A DNA stretch of 64,000 nucleotides from Fulvia fulva (taxonomy: Eukaryota; Ascomycota; Dothideomycetes; Mycosphaerellales; Mycosphaerellaceae). The translations under genes were made by a program, and so were the position numbers. The DNA lies in NCBI RefSeq assembly GCF_020509005.1, contig NC_063017.1, positions 3,162,001 through 3,226,000 on the forward strand, given 5' to 3'. The notes under the pieces are model-generated. The model made no database searches. It was not told the origin of the DNA and saw only the letters and a list, made by a program, of their open reading frames with translations. Positions 12,120 through 20,974 of this stretch are shown here, piece by piece (position 1 is the first letter of the stretch; each line of letters opens with the position of its first letter).

Positions 12120-13014
12120 ATATAACGAAGGTCTCAGGGGATGGCGCGAGGCGAGATGTATTGAAGCAATATTTTGAGAGTCTTAGACAGAGCTGTCAAG
12201 CAGGACGAAGGCGATTTCCTAAGATATCGGACAGAACAACCCATGGTATCGAACGGGGTGACGCCTGTGTACTCACACCATTCTCGGTGGGTTCAAGGCA
12301 CAAGGTCTTCGATTCTCTCCCAACATCGGTTGTGTTCATCTCGGGCATTCAGACCATGCCTGATGAAGCTCGGGCCAAGAGGTCTGAGCTTAGCGAGAGA
12401 ACAGACGCGACTTCCACTTTCACAATTCCAACTACACGATCAAACTTCATCTCTTCATCACAACCGTATTTTCTGAACCGTCATCGCGGAGTTCCACCAG
12501 TCTGCGCCTCATTCATCATCACCATGTGGCCCAAGCTGCACCGCCAGGTTGCAACAGGGCGAAGGGCGGGCGGCCTCGCGCTACTTCCCGTGGGAAAGGG
12601 CGACGATGCCCTCCTGGCACCACGGCGCCTTTGCAAGAATCCTTCCTGCGAAGCATGATGACGACCCAAGGTCGGTCCAAACCAGTATCTGCGACTGACG
12701 GTGCTGAAGGCAACGAGCTGTGCCAATCCAGCCCGCCGTCAAGTCCTGAGGAGGCATTAAGGCAAACACGACTGCCCTTTGCCACCTACTCGTCGCCCTA
12801 GGTGAGCGTTGTATAACGCAGGCACCCAAAGATGAGTGATGGTACTCTTCTCGAGGGTTCCTCGACTTTCATTGCTTCATCACATGCGGCACGGAGTGCT
12901 ACAGCTTGTTATTGACCCCGTTTCCTAGCCATTCGAGTTACCGCGTGTGTGCTCACCCGAGACCTTAGCTCCCTTGCGCGCTAGTGCAATCTAAACTCAG
13001 CTACCTGCATCGCC
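12120..13014. other. Spacer between the two HET-kinase genes
   Basis: There is no firm gene. Plus-strand frames at 12116-12658 and about 12400-12801 are open but lack a domain. The second contains an AT-hook-like GGRPRATSRGKGR and ends at 12801. It has no ATG upstream of the motif in its frame, so if it is an exon its first exon is unseen. The last 200 bases are probably the promoter of the second HET-kinase gene. Confidence 0.35.
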
Positions 13015-13182
13015 ATGTCAGGTGCGCCAGGTCCTCCTGGCGCCGGGGGCTGGCCAACATACTTCGGTAAAGGGAAGGGTCGCCAGGACGCGGCTGATCT
13101 CGATGCCTCTGGGTCTTCTTCATGTCAATGGTGGTCTTACTGCAGAGACTGTGACCGTGTGCCGGACGATGTTATGGCTTGC
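13015..13182 (+). other. Candidate 5' exon or upstream ORF of HET-kinase gene 2
   Basis: An ATG in good context (tcgccATGT) opens a 56-codon frame up to a splice-donor-like GTAGGT at 13183. A branch-like ctaat and an acceptor AACAG at 13230 follow. The 48 bp putative intron keeps the frame, which then runs to a stop at 13365 and overlaps the main frame out of register. It may be a real first exon separated from the rest by a frameshift or an unseen intron, or an overlapping upstream ORF that limits translation from 13301. Confidence 0.4.
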
Positions 13183-13300
13183 GTAGGTGTTCTCTTCAAG
13201 CACGACAGTATATCTACTAATTGTGAACAGATTCAGGCATCTCACGAATTACCGAACCTTTGGACAACAATGACTGTCCTGAACCCTGCATACACTGATA

Positions 13301-15556
13301 ATGGCAACGATATTACGCAAAGCACTGCGTTCTCGTTGCAAAGGCCAGCAGCGATTTCCAAGTGAGAGGGAGCTCGAAAACATTGCAGGCTTAGAAGACC
13401 TGAGTGTCGATGCAGTGAGATCATGGTTCGCCGCAAACCTCGACGTTGCCCCACAGGAAGCTCACGAGCTTCCACAGCCAACAGTCACCAGGCAGGCAGA
13501 CCAGTCTGACCGATCGAGCGGCGATACTGTGCTGGTCGATGTCAGAAATTACGCTGCCGATCACAATGCTCGTGATTGCGAGAATTCTCAGTCCAGGAAA
13601 GCCGCTAGAACGATCAGCCCGAAAGCGCTACAGTGCTGCCTTGGGTGCTCTTATTCCACCAACGACAAAGACTCCTGGCATAGACACCACAGAAATAAGT
13701 CCCCACAGGAGTTCTGGCACTGCGTGCTCTGCCGGACCACTAATCGGAAATTCATCTGCCACCGAAAGGACAAATTGATTCCCCATTTGAACAGCGTGCA
13801 TTCTGATAACCATGACATCCAACAAGGCAGACACGACGAGATCAGAGACAGGTCGTATGTATCGTATGAAGCTGAGTACCCGAGGACTTGTCCTTTCGTC
13901 AGCAGTATGGGAGCCTGTGACCAGATATTCTCGTCCTGGGCTGCGTTTGCCCAACACTGTCTCGACCATCTTTTGGGTCCGATTCGAGACAGTGCCGACG
14001 GCCCATGGACACTACGATACAGGCGTCAGGGTCCACCTGGAGATGATGACGATCAGGGCCCGAGTCGTTCGACCAGTTCCTACTCTGCGATGGTCGCAAT
14101 GGTACGCAGTTCTGACGGAACTGGTTCCGGAAGTCATACCAGCCAAGGGCCTCAGAGTAACCACACAGTTGTGACAAATCCGCCGAATTACATTGGCGAT
14201 ACTGCTGAGAGTCTAGCCGGACCCACATACCTGGTCGATGTTCATCTTGACAGGGTTGTTCCAGCACCAGAGAAGGCCAAGTATCTTGCTCTCGAGTACT
14301 CGTGGGCCTCACGACAATCCGCACGAAACCGCACGACACCAGTCAGGAGTCTCTTTGATAAGGAGGGACTTTCGATGCCAGCTGACGAGCTGCCTTTACC
14401 ATTTGAACGGGCGGCAGCTTTGACCAGGGACATGGGTTACCGCTATCTGTGGGTGGACTACAAATGCGAGACAACAATGGCCGCGCAGATACGCGATGCT
14501 GTGTATGAACGCGCCGCATTCATACTCGTCATCGTCAGTATGGACTCTTCCTCTGATCAAATTTGGCACTTTACGTGTGACCATCGGAACTTGCGCACCG
14601 TTCTTTCGTGGTTCCAGACCAGCATACCTAGCCTTCCGTTCTTGCACGTACAGAATCTGGGCCATGGAGCATGCGGCATTGTCGATGAAGTCCAGCTTCG
14701 AACGTCTCCCGAATCCTTTGCTCGCAAAGTATGCATCCGACAAAGGGACGATTTACGGTCACCGGATCTTCACGAAATCGAGATTCTCCAAAAGTTTGAC
14801 CATCCGAACATTGCAAGGTTCGTTGCGGCATATTACCAGAAACGAGCTTTGAATATCTTGATGTCAACAGTCGCGGAGTGCAAGTTGAAGGAGTACCTCA
14901 GCGAACCAACAGCATATGATAAGCGATCATACATGCCAGAATGGTACTACTCTCTGGCCTCAGCGGTCGACTACATGCATAGCCTCTCATGCCGACACAA
15001 AGACATTAAGCCTGCCAATGTCCTAATTAGTGGGCGTAAGGTTCTCCTCTCGGACTTTGGAACCTCGTATCAATTCTCCATGGATAATTCGACATCGACC
15101 GGACCCGGCTTCATGACACCGAGATATTGCGCACCGGAAGTGGCCCGCCTTGGGGCACGAGGCCGCAAGGCGGACATATTCTCGCTGGGTTGCGTTTTTG
15201 TCGAGCTGATCACCGTCGATGTGGGACTGTCCTTGAGCCGGTTGAGTAGATTCCTAGGGTTTCACGAAAAGCCACGAAGCGTCACCTCGGTGTATCACCA
15301 GCACATTGAACGACTCCGCGAGTGGCTTATATTGCTTCGACTCCGTGCCTCCATGGCGCATCAGGCACTGGTTTTGCGCATCACTGACAGGATGATTGAT
15401 GTCCAACCACAGCGCCGACCATCCGCTGCGGAAGTGAGACGGAGCTTAGGGGCAGTGTTGCCACCTAGCTCCGTCGGGCTGGGCCAGTCTGGATGCTTCA
15501 GTACAGGTCCGATGGTATTGCACAAAAGATACAACGCTTTGGCTACGCTTGTCTAA
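13301..15556 (+). CDS. Homeodomain-like / C2H2-like / HET-like / protein kinase fusion protein 2
   Basis: The single open frame is 751 aa; its ATG has a good context (ataATGG), although N-terminal sequence may be missing. It has the same domain order as the gene upstream. The homeodomain-like part (about 5-50) has SVDAVRSWFAANL. The C2H2-like cluster (112-168) has CCLGCS, HRHH, CVLC and HLNSVH, and a further Cys/His group is at 196-223. The HET-like domain (309-415) is the better preserved of the pair: YLVDVHLDRVV, KYLALEYSWA, LPLPFERAAALTRDMGYRY, LWVDYKCE and QIRDAVYERAAFILVIVSMD. The kinase (about 449-715) has GHGACG, Lys476, HKDIKPAN with Asp568, DFG at 585-587 and APE at 611-613. It ends 36 residues after the kinase and lacks the long tail of its paralogue. 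A HET domain usually signals a heterokaryon-incompatibility effector; coupling to a kinase suggests phosphorylation-based signalling (inference). Confidence 0.85.
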   Translation: MATILRKALRSRCKGQQRFPSERELENIAGLEDLSVDAVRSWFAANLDVAPQEAHELPQPTVTRQADQSDRSSGDTVLVDVRNYAADHNARDCENSQSRKAARTISPKALQCCLGCSYSTNDKDSWHRHHRNKSPQEFWHCVLCRTTNRKFICHRKDKLIPHLNSVHSDNHDIQQGRHDEIRDRSYVSYEAEYPRTCPFVSSMGACDQIFSSWAAFAQHCLDHLLGPIRDSADGPWTLRYRRQGPPGDDDDQGPSRSTSSYSAMVAMVRSSDGTGSGSHTSQGPQSNHTVVTNPPNYIGDTAESLAGPTYLVDVHLDRVVPAPEKAKYLALEYSWASRQSARNRTTPVRSLFDKEGLSMPADELPLPFERAAALTRDMGYRYLWVDYKCETTMAAQIRDAVYERAAFILVIVSMDSSSDQIWHFTCDHRNLRTVLSWFQTSIPSLPFLHVQNLGHGACGIVDEVQLRTSPESFARKVCIRQRDDLRSPDLHEIEILQKFDHPNIARFVAAYYQKRALNILMSTVAECKLKEYLSEPTAYDKRSYMPEWYYSLASAVDYMHSLSCRHKDIKPANVLISGRKVLLSDFGTSYQFSMDNSTSTGPGFMTPRYCAPEVARLGARGRKADIFSLGCVFVELITVDVGLSLSRLSRFLGFHEKPRSVTSVYHQHIERLREWLILLRLRASMAHQALVLRITDRMIDVQPQRRPSAAEVRRSLGAVLPPSSVGLGQSGCFSTGPMVLHKRYNALATLV

Positions 15557-16249
15557 GCTACAGAACGTTACGACTCTAGTTCCACGGTCCTTGAACCTGT
15601 AGTACGGCTGATGTTCTTCTGGTCCAGCTGCAACAGCGACCGAACTATGCTGCTGCTTAGTATCATGACCAGTATGCTGTGCCAAATCGAATTCAATATA
15701 AAAGCCTCGAATGGTCGACTACACGCCGATGTGACTCCGATGACCATTCTCGGTACTACCGCACCTTCACATGCTTGGCCTTCATTGACTGGCGGAACTA
15801 TCGGAGAGTCTGTCGTGGCAAGGGGCCTTCGCTGTCTAAAAAGGGTGGTTCGCATCTGGACATCCGCAGCCCGAGCATGCAACGACTACCAAAGAGACGA
15901 CTTGGAGAAGGTGGCCCTTGGCAGAGTGATGGTAGCCAAGGCTGATCGCGCAGATACGCAGAAGTGCTCCGACGGCATACCCTTGTCACATTGGTCGAAG
16001 CATCAGGGGCATATAGTGCCACGCACGACTGCCGTCACGCATCGACAATCATAGGCGGACCCACGCATTGATGCGACCTTGCATGATCTTGTGTGCAATC
16101 ATACTGCAAACGGACATACTTGCTCTCGTGCGCTAGAGCAATGTGGGCTATCCAGATCTTCGGCAGCTTGGCATCAGGAACATTCGCTTGATGGCGGCCA
16201 TGTTCCATCACCACATTGGCGCACACAATCCTCCTCCTTGGCGGACAAG
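15557..16249. other. Spacer upstream of the NB-ARC gene
   Basis: Plus-strand frames at 15611-16054 (147 codons) and 15679-15945 have no recognisable domain. The NB-ARC frame is open upstream of its first ATG as far as 16055, so an upstream exon with an N-terminal effector domain could be spliced in from here. I could not identify one. Confidence 0.35.
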
Positions 16250-17212
16250 ATGCCAACTCTGATGCTGAACGTGCCCGAAAAGCAATACGACACTTTTTGT
16301 GGAAGAGACGGTGCTCTAGAACTGCTCAGCCAGGCACTGCCCGACACCTCGCTGATGTGGCTGCACGGTATTACGGGATTGGGAAAGAGCTCACTTGCTT
16401 TGGAATATGTTAATCGGTACAAGAACCGATACGAAGCCATCTATTGGGTGGACGCTGGTGATACTGGCAAAGTGCAACAAGCTTTCAGCCGACTCTCCGC
16501 CTTGCGTGACCTTCTGCCTGACGCGACAGACAACAATGACCGTCCCTGTCTGCATTCAGGGCCAAAGTGGCCGTCAACGCCATGGCCTCAGGACTCTTTC
16601 GAGAAGCGTTCTGTAAAGTGGCTCATAGTACTCGACGGCGTGGACGACTTTGACTGGGACACTATCGACAGATTTCGGCCGCCCCGATCCGATGCCTCAG
16701 TACTGGTCACGAGCAGGAAATGCAATAGGATGCGCCGCACAGTCCGAGCCAAAGCAGAGCCACCCTCTGCTGGAGCGATGACTGTCGAGCTCCTACCGTT
16801 TACTGAGGTCGAGGCCAGCACAGCACTGAAGCGAATGGCAGGTATACCGTCAGATAACGAGGACAAGATGGTCAGCCGATTGACAGCGCTCCTAGGATAT
16901 CTGCCGTTGGCTATCAGCATAGCGGCTACCTTGATCCGCGTACAATGTATGACCCTGGCCGATCTTTTGGCAAGCTACGACTACGACTACATCAACGCCA
17001 GATTCTCTGTGATAGTGACTCAGCAGAACCTGCTTCGACGAAAACTTGTAGCCAAGAATAATAGGCGGCTCGTAAACCACCATCAGCGATCTGATGGAGT
17101 CGATCGAGACTGCCAGGGACTGGCCATCACATGGAACCAGCCGAAGTGGAGCGATCAGCGAGTAGCATCCCTTCAGCGCTTTCGGAAACGAATTGGCTTT
17201 CACGTAGGCTGA
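16250..17212 (+). CDS. NB-ARC (STAND NTPase) protein, short, without visible repeats
   Basis: The frame is 320 aa from the first ATG at 16250; it is open from 16055, so a longer product is possible. Residues follow the ATG at 16250. FCGRDGALELL is the entry motif, GITGLGKSS (about 40-48) the P-loop, LIVLDGVDD (125-133) Walker B, SVLVTSRK the sensor-1/RNBS-B strand, and GYLPLAIS (216-223) the GxP motif of the ARC domain. This is the ATPase core of NLR-type proteins. Homologues normally carry an N-terminal effector and C-terminal TPR, ankyrin or WD repeats. Here the frame ends about 100 residues after the GxP motif with no repeats, and the last 60 residues look eroded. It may be a truncated NLR, a pseudogene, or a stand-alone regulator. 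It lies 0.7 kb downstream of, and on the same strand as, the two HET-kinase genes. Confidence 0.72.
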   Translation: MPTLMLNVPEKQYDTFCGRDGALELLSQALPDTSLMWLHGITGLGKSSLALEYVNRYKNRYEAIYWVDAGDTGKVQQAFSRLSALRDLLPDATDNNDRPCLHSGPKWPSTPWPQDSFEKRSVKWLIVLDGVDDFDWDTIDRFRPPRSDASVLVTSRKCNRMRRTVRAKAEPPSAGAMTVELLPFTEVEASTALKRMAGIPSDNEDKMVSRLTALLGYLPLAISIAATLIRVQCMTLADLLASYDYDYINARFSVIVTQQNLLRRKLVAKNNRRLVNHHQRSDGVDRDCQGLAITWNQPKWSDQRVASLQRFRKRIGFHVG

Positions 17213-17665
17213 AACAGAATGCGTAGGTCCGCTGTAACATCGCTGGAGTTCGAGAGAAGATGTGCTGACATGACACATAGGGAGGGTAGTGCAAGAGCTG
17301 TGGAAAATGTTCGTTGCCGCCGAATGCGTTGCCTACCGTCGTCCAAAACATCGTTCGCGTAAACTGTCGGGCGTGCTGAAGCGATGTATAGATTGTAGCG
17401 ACCTACGCAAAGCGATCGCGGGAAGCCTCGTCTCCACAATTGAGAGAATCCGCTGCAAATGTTAGTTGTTGCAATGATCCGACCAGCAATGAACTTTGTC
17501 AATAGAACTTGGGGCTCGCGCGAGGGCTTCGAATATGTTGTGACTAGGGTTATCTCATTTCTCGTTCAATCATAACATCTTCTAGGTCATTCAAGTCATA
17601 GGGTATCAATCTCAGCTAGTCGTCTCTCTCGTCTTTCTGTCGCTCATTCGAAGCAGCCCTACTGT
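17213..17665. other. Intergenic, convergent 3' flanks
   Basis: No gene is seen. The plus-strand NB-ARC frame ends at 17212 and the minus-strand amidotransferase ends at 17666, so this should hold both 3' ends. No remnant of NLR repeats was recognised. Confidence 0.45.
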
Positions 17666-19059
17666 TTACGGCATCACCGTTCCCGGCGGTGGTGGAGGCG
17701 GATCAGCTGCATCCCAACCCTCATAGTAAGGACAATCCTCCACCTTGAAGACCCCGTCGGCATCCGCAATCAGAAACTGGTTCCTTCCAATCACCTCCCA
17801 ATCCTCCTCCTTGTACGTGCTCGGCTCGCTGGCGATGATCAAGTGCTTACCATGTTGCTCTTCAGGGATGCCGGCCCAGCGATTCGGAGTCTCGATTCCA
17901 CTGGCATGATCCGGGTACTTTCTGTTGAGCGTCATGCCGGCCTTGGTACTGTAGTAGAGGGACGGAGATTGAGAGGTCTTGTGGTTGCGGAAGCGATAGG
18001 CAATCAGCTTCGAGCCGTCCGTGGCACAGAGGTTGAGAGAGTTGGGTTTCTTCTTGGAGCCGAAGTTCTTTTGTTGGATCGCCATGATTGTGGCGACGGC
18101 GCGGTGCATTGCTGCGGCCATTTCGGCGATGGGGTACTCGTTCTCGAAGGTTGATGCGGTGCCAAATTTGGTCAGATAAGACATGTAGAGGGCGGCGATG
18201 TGTCTGGGCATATGTTAGGAGAGAACTGTGGGTGGCATATGGCTTGACATACTCAGAGTCCGTGCCACCGGAAACTCTGTTGTAAGTAGCTGGCGAAAGC
18301 TCATTGACAACGTCCCTCTTGATGGCCTGGAAATCACTGGCAGAGCCGTTGTGCATGAACGCGTGTCGTCCAAATACGAAAGGATGGTTATTGATATTGG
18401 CTATCGCAGTCCCAGACGAAGCACGGATATGGGCGAACAAGACTTTGGTTTCCGAATTGGCACATATCGACAAGAAGTTGCTGTCATTCCGTGGAGGCTG
18501 AATAGTCTTGTAGAGAGCTGGACGTAGACCCTGCACCTTCAGTTTAGCAGGGACGACTTGCCAGGATTCTGCATCGAGGGAGGATGGTACTTCTTTCTGC
18601 AAGCCATCGGATGATTGGCCTGTCTTGCCAAGCTCGAAGTCGGCGTTGGAGGAAGTGTACCAGGCAATGCCGAGGCCATCGAAGCTGGTCCGAGTCAGTA
18701 GGGAGAGCAGTCGATGATGCAGTCTGGATGATCTCACTTCATGACGATGTTGCGTGCTTTGACATCGTTCTCTGAGTCGCCATCGTGCTCATGGGGCAAG
18801 AGCTTTGGGAGATAGTGGTCCGAGACTTGCTTGACGAGGGAGTGCTTTGGCGAGACGAGGACATCCTCCAGGAGACACGGCTCTGTTGCTGATATGTAGG
18901 CAAACCAACTGTGGTGCAGTCAGCAATGATCAGTGGCACCAGTGGTCTGATGTTCCCACCAGGGCGGACCGTGGCACGAGGTGGATAAGCTTAAATGTTG
19001 TGACATGGATATGCCGAGAGCCAATTGGCGGAAGTGATGAGATATACATACCGACACAT
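17666..19059 (-). CDS. DUG3: DUG3-like class II glutamine amidotransferase
   Basis: Four exons are inferred on the minus strand: 19059-19052, 18908-18738, 18684-18253 and 18203-17666. The introns are 143, 53 and 49 bp, and the protein is 382 aa. The first exon codes only for MC and part of Arg, giving MCRWFAY after splicing. Cys2 becomes the N-terminal nucleophile once Met is removed, the hallmark of class II (Ntn) amidotransferases. Other family signatures are FDGLGIAWY, VLFAHIRASSGTAI, NNHPFVFGRHAFMHNGSASD and SGGTDSEHIAAL. Yeast Dug3 (about 357 aa) works with Dug2 to cleave the gamma-glutamyl bond of glutathione in the cytosol, and length and motifs fit. The tail is Pro-rich (DPPPPPPG). 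The gene is divergently placed from the CFIm25 gene. Confidence 0.9.
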
Positions 19060-19356
19060 GTTGTGTTGTTACTGTCAGGTAGTCGATGTGGTAATGCTGA
19101 TATCGTCGTAGTTGTGTCTGTTTGATCGGAAATGAAGATGTGAAAGAAGATAAGAGGGAGTGTTGTTGTTATCACGAGGACTGCCACTGCCGGATTACGG
19201 CATGCCGAAGATCGGCCTCGACATGGCAGGTGCAGGGGTTTCCATGCTGGTCTAGCGCGACAGAGCTCTGGCCCAAGCTCCGCGCGACCTAGATGAATGT
19301 CACCTGGCGCGTGTTGCTGCTACATGTACCAATGGTTCTTGAAGCATTGCTCCATC

Positions 19357-20246
19357 ATGTCGACCGTCACACCCGCGCATCAGCTATCGTCAGTACCTGC
19401 GAAAGACATCCTCCCATTTCAGAGCCGCCAGCAACCCGCCGTCCGGTTATACCCACTCAGCAACTACACATTCGGCACCAAGGAAACACAACCAGAAGAG
19501 GATGCTTCAGTAAAAGACCGACTAAAGCGACTGGAAGAATACTACGAGAAACATGGCATGCGAAGATCCTGCGAAGCCATTCTCGTCTGCCATGAACACA
19601 ACCATCCGCATGTCCTGATGCTGCAAATCGCCAATGCCTTCTTCAAGCTGTAAGCACATTGAGTCTCAAGCACAAAATAGTACGCTACGAAAGGCCGAAC
19701 TAACAACACAGCCCTGGCGACTACATCCCTCACGACGTCGACGAGATTGAAGGCTTCAAGACCCGCCTGAACGACCGCCTTGCGCCTACCGGCTCTCTCG
19801 CCGAGAAAGACGACCACGACTGGAACGTGTTCGACACACTCGCTCAGTGGTACCGCCCGAACTTCGAAACATTCATGTATCCATTCCTACCACCGCACGT
19901 AACGCGCCCGAAAGAGTGCAAGAAGCTGTACTTCATTCAGCTGCCGACAGAGAAGGTGTTGTCAGTACCCAAGAACATGAAGCTGCTTGCGGTGCCGCTG
20001 TTCGAGCTGTATGACAACAGTCAGAGGTACGGGCCGCAGCTTTCTGCGATACCGCATTACTTGAGCAGATATCGATGGGAATTCGTGGATGAGGATGGAA
20101 AGATCGTGAGTTGGACACCTGGAGGTGAGGTGGACGAGAGGGTGAAGACGAAGATCCTCGCAGGAGGAGAGAACGGACATGCAGAGAGTGGTGCAGACCC
20201 TGATGTCAAGATGGAGACCAAGGGTGAAGAACCTGCGGCGGCTTAG
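19357..20246 (+). CDS. Pre-mRNA cleavage factor Im 25 kDa subunit (CFIm25/NUDT21)
   Basis: Two exons are inferred, 19357-19649 and 19712-20246, with a 62 bp intron (GTAAGC...CAG); the protein is 275 aa. Family signatures are RLYPLSNYTFGTKE near the N-terminus, a Nudix-like box around LPGDYIPHDVDEIEGFK, WYRPNFETFMYPFLPPHV, RPKECKKLYF, PKNMKLLAVPLFELYDN and IPHYLSRYRW. The Nudix box lacks the hydrolase glutamates, as in the human protein, which binds UGUA elements of pre-mRNA to guide poly(A) site choice in the nucleus. Fungal proteins are longer than the 227 aa human one; the extra part here is an acidic, Gly/Ala-rich tail. An in-frame ATG at 19297 would add 20 residues with a Cys cluster; 19357 is preferred because the conserved region begins soon after it. 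Confidence 0.93.
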
Positions 20247-20453
20247 GAATGCCTCGCGCAAACTCGCAATAGCTACACGACAAGGAGCTGCTTGTGGCTC
20301 GTGAAGCCACAGTCGCTGATGAAGCGCTTGGTTGGAAACAGAAAGTTGTTATTGGAGCGTTCAGCACGGCATCAAACAATGCCATTGTCTTCGCATATAC
20401 CCGACCTTCCATCTGCCTCTTGTCCCGACTATTGAAGTACTTCTGCCAACAGC

Positions 20454-20900
20454 ATGTTCAACCACTCAGACACTCCCCCCTCCCCCTCAACCAACGATCA
20501 AGACTGGACAAACATAAAACGCCGCCTCGATATTGCCCTAGACGGCATCCCGCCCACAATCCAGCCTACCCTCATCCACCCCACCCCGATCCACGCCGCC
20601 GTCAAATACTGCTTCCGTGCCTACGACCGCGCCTGCCAACGACAGCGATGTCCTATGTTCAAAGCTCACGAACTCTCCATAAACCTGAATCTCGTCTTCA
20701 GAGAGATGGGCGACGGGCCGCCTTTTGAGTACAAGAACGCCGACGAGGTGGATCGGTTGACGAGTGATTTGGCGGGGCTGGAGCTTTGCAGGGTGATTGC
20801 GAAGGTGGTGTATACGGATAGAGTTACTGAGCGGATTTGGGAGAGGATAAGAGAGGCGCAGGAGGAGAGGTATGAGAGTGGGTTCGATGGGTGTGTGTGA
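20454..20900 (+). CDS. Small hypothetical protein
   Basis: The single frame is 148 aa. The N-terminus is Ser/Pro/Asp-rich (HSDTPPSPSTNDQDW). The middle is mixed and folded-looking (IHAAVKYCFRAYDRACQRQR), with an amphipathic C-terminal half rich in Glu and Arg (RVTERIWERIREAQEERYE). There is no signal peptide or membrane span. I do not recognise the family. It starts 207 bases after the CFIm25 stop, and the composition is that of a normal coding region, unlike nearby chance frames. Confidence 0.55.
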   Translation: MFNHSDTPPSPSTNDQDWTNIKRRLDIALDGIPPTIQPTLIHPTPIHAAVKYCFRAYDRACQRQRCPMFKAHELSINLNLVFREMGDGPPFEYKNADEVDRLTSDLAGLELCRVIAKVVYTDRVTERIWERIREAQEERYESGFDGCV

Positions 20901-20974
20901 AGTGTCAAAAGTCGCTTTGGGGGTATCGTTCTATGTCTATGCTTTATGCTGCATTCAATTCATGATATGCTTCG

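Noticed and set aside
12116..12658. 180-codon plus-strand frame after HET-kinase gene 1
   Set aside because: It begins at the end of that gene in another frame, has no domain and overlaps a competing frame.
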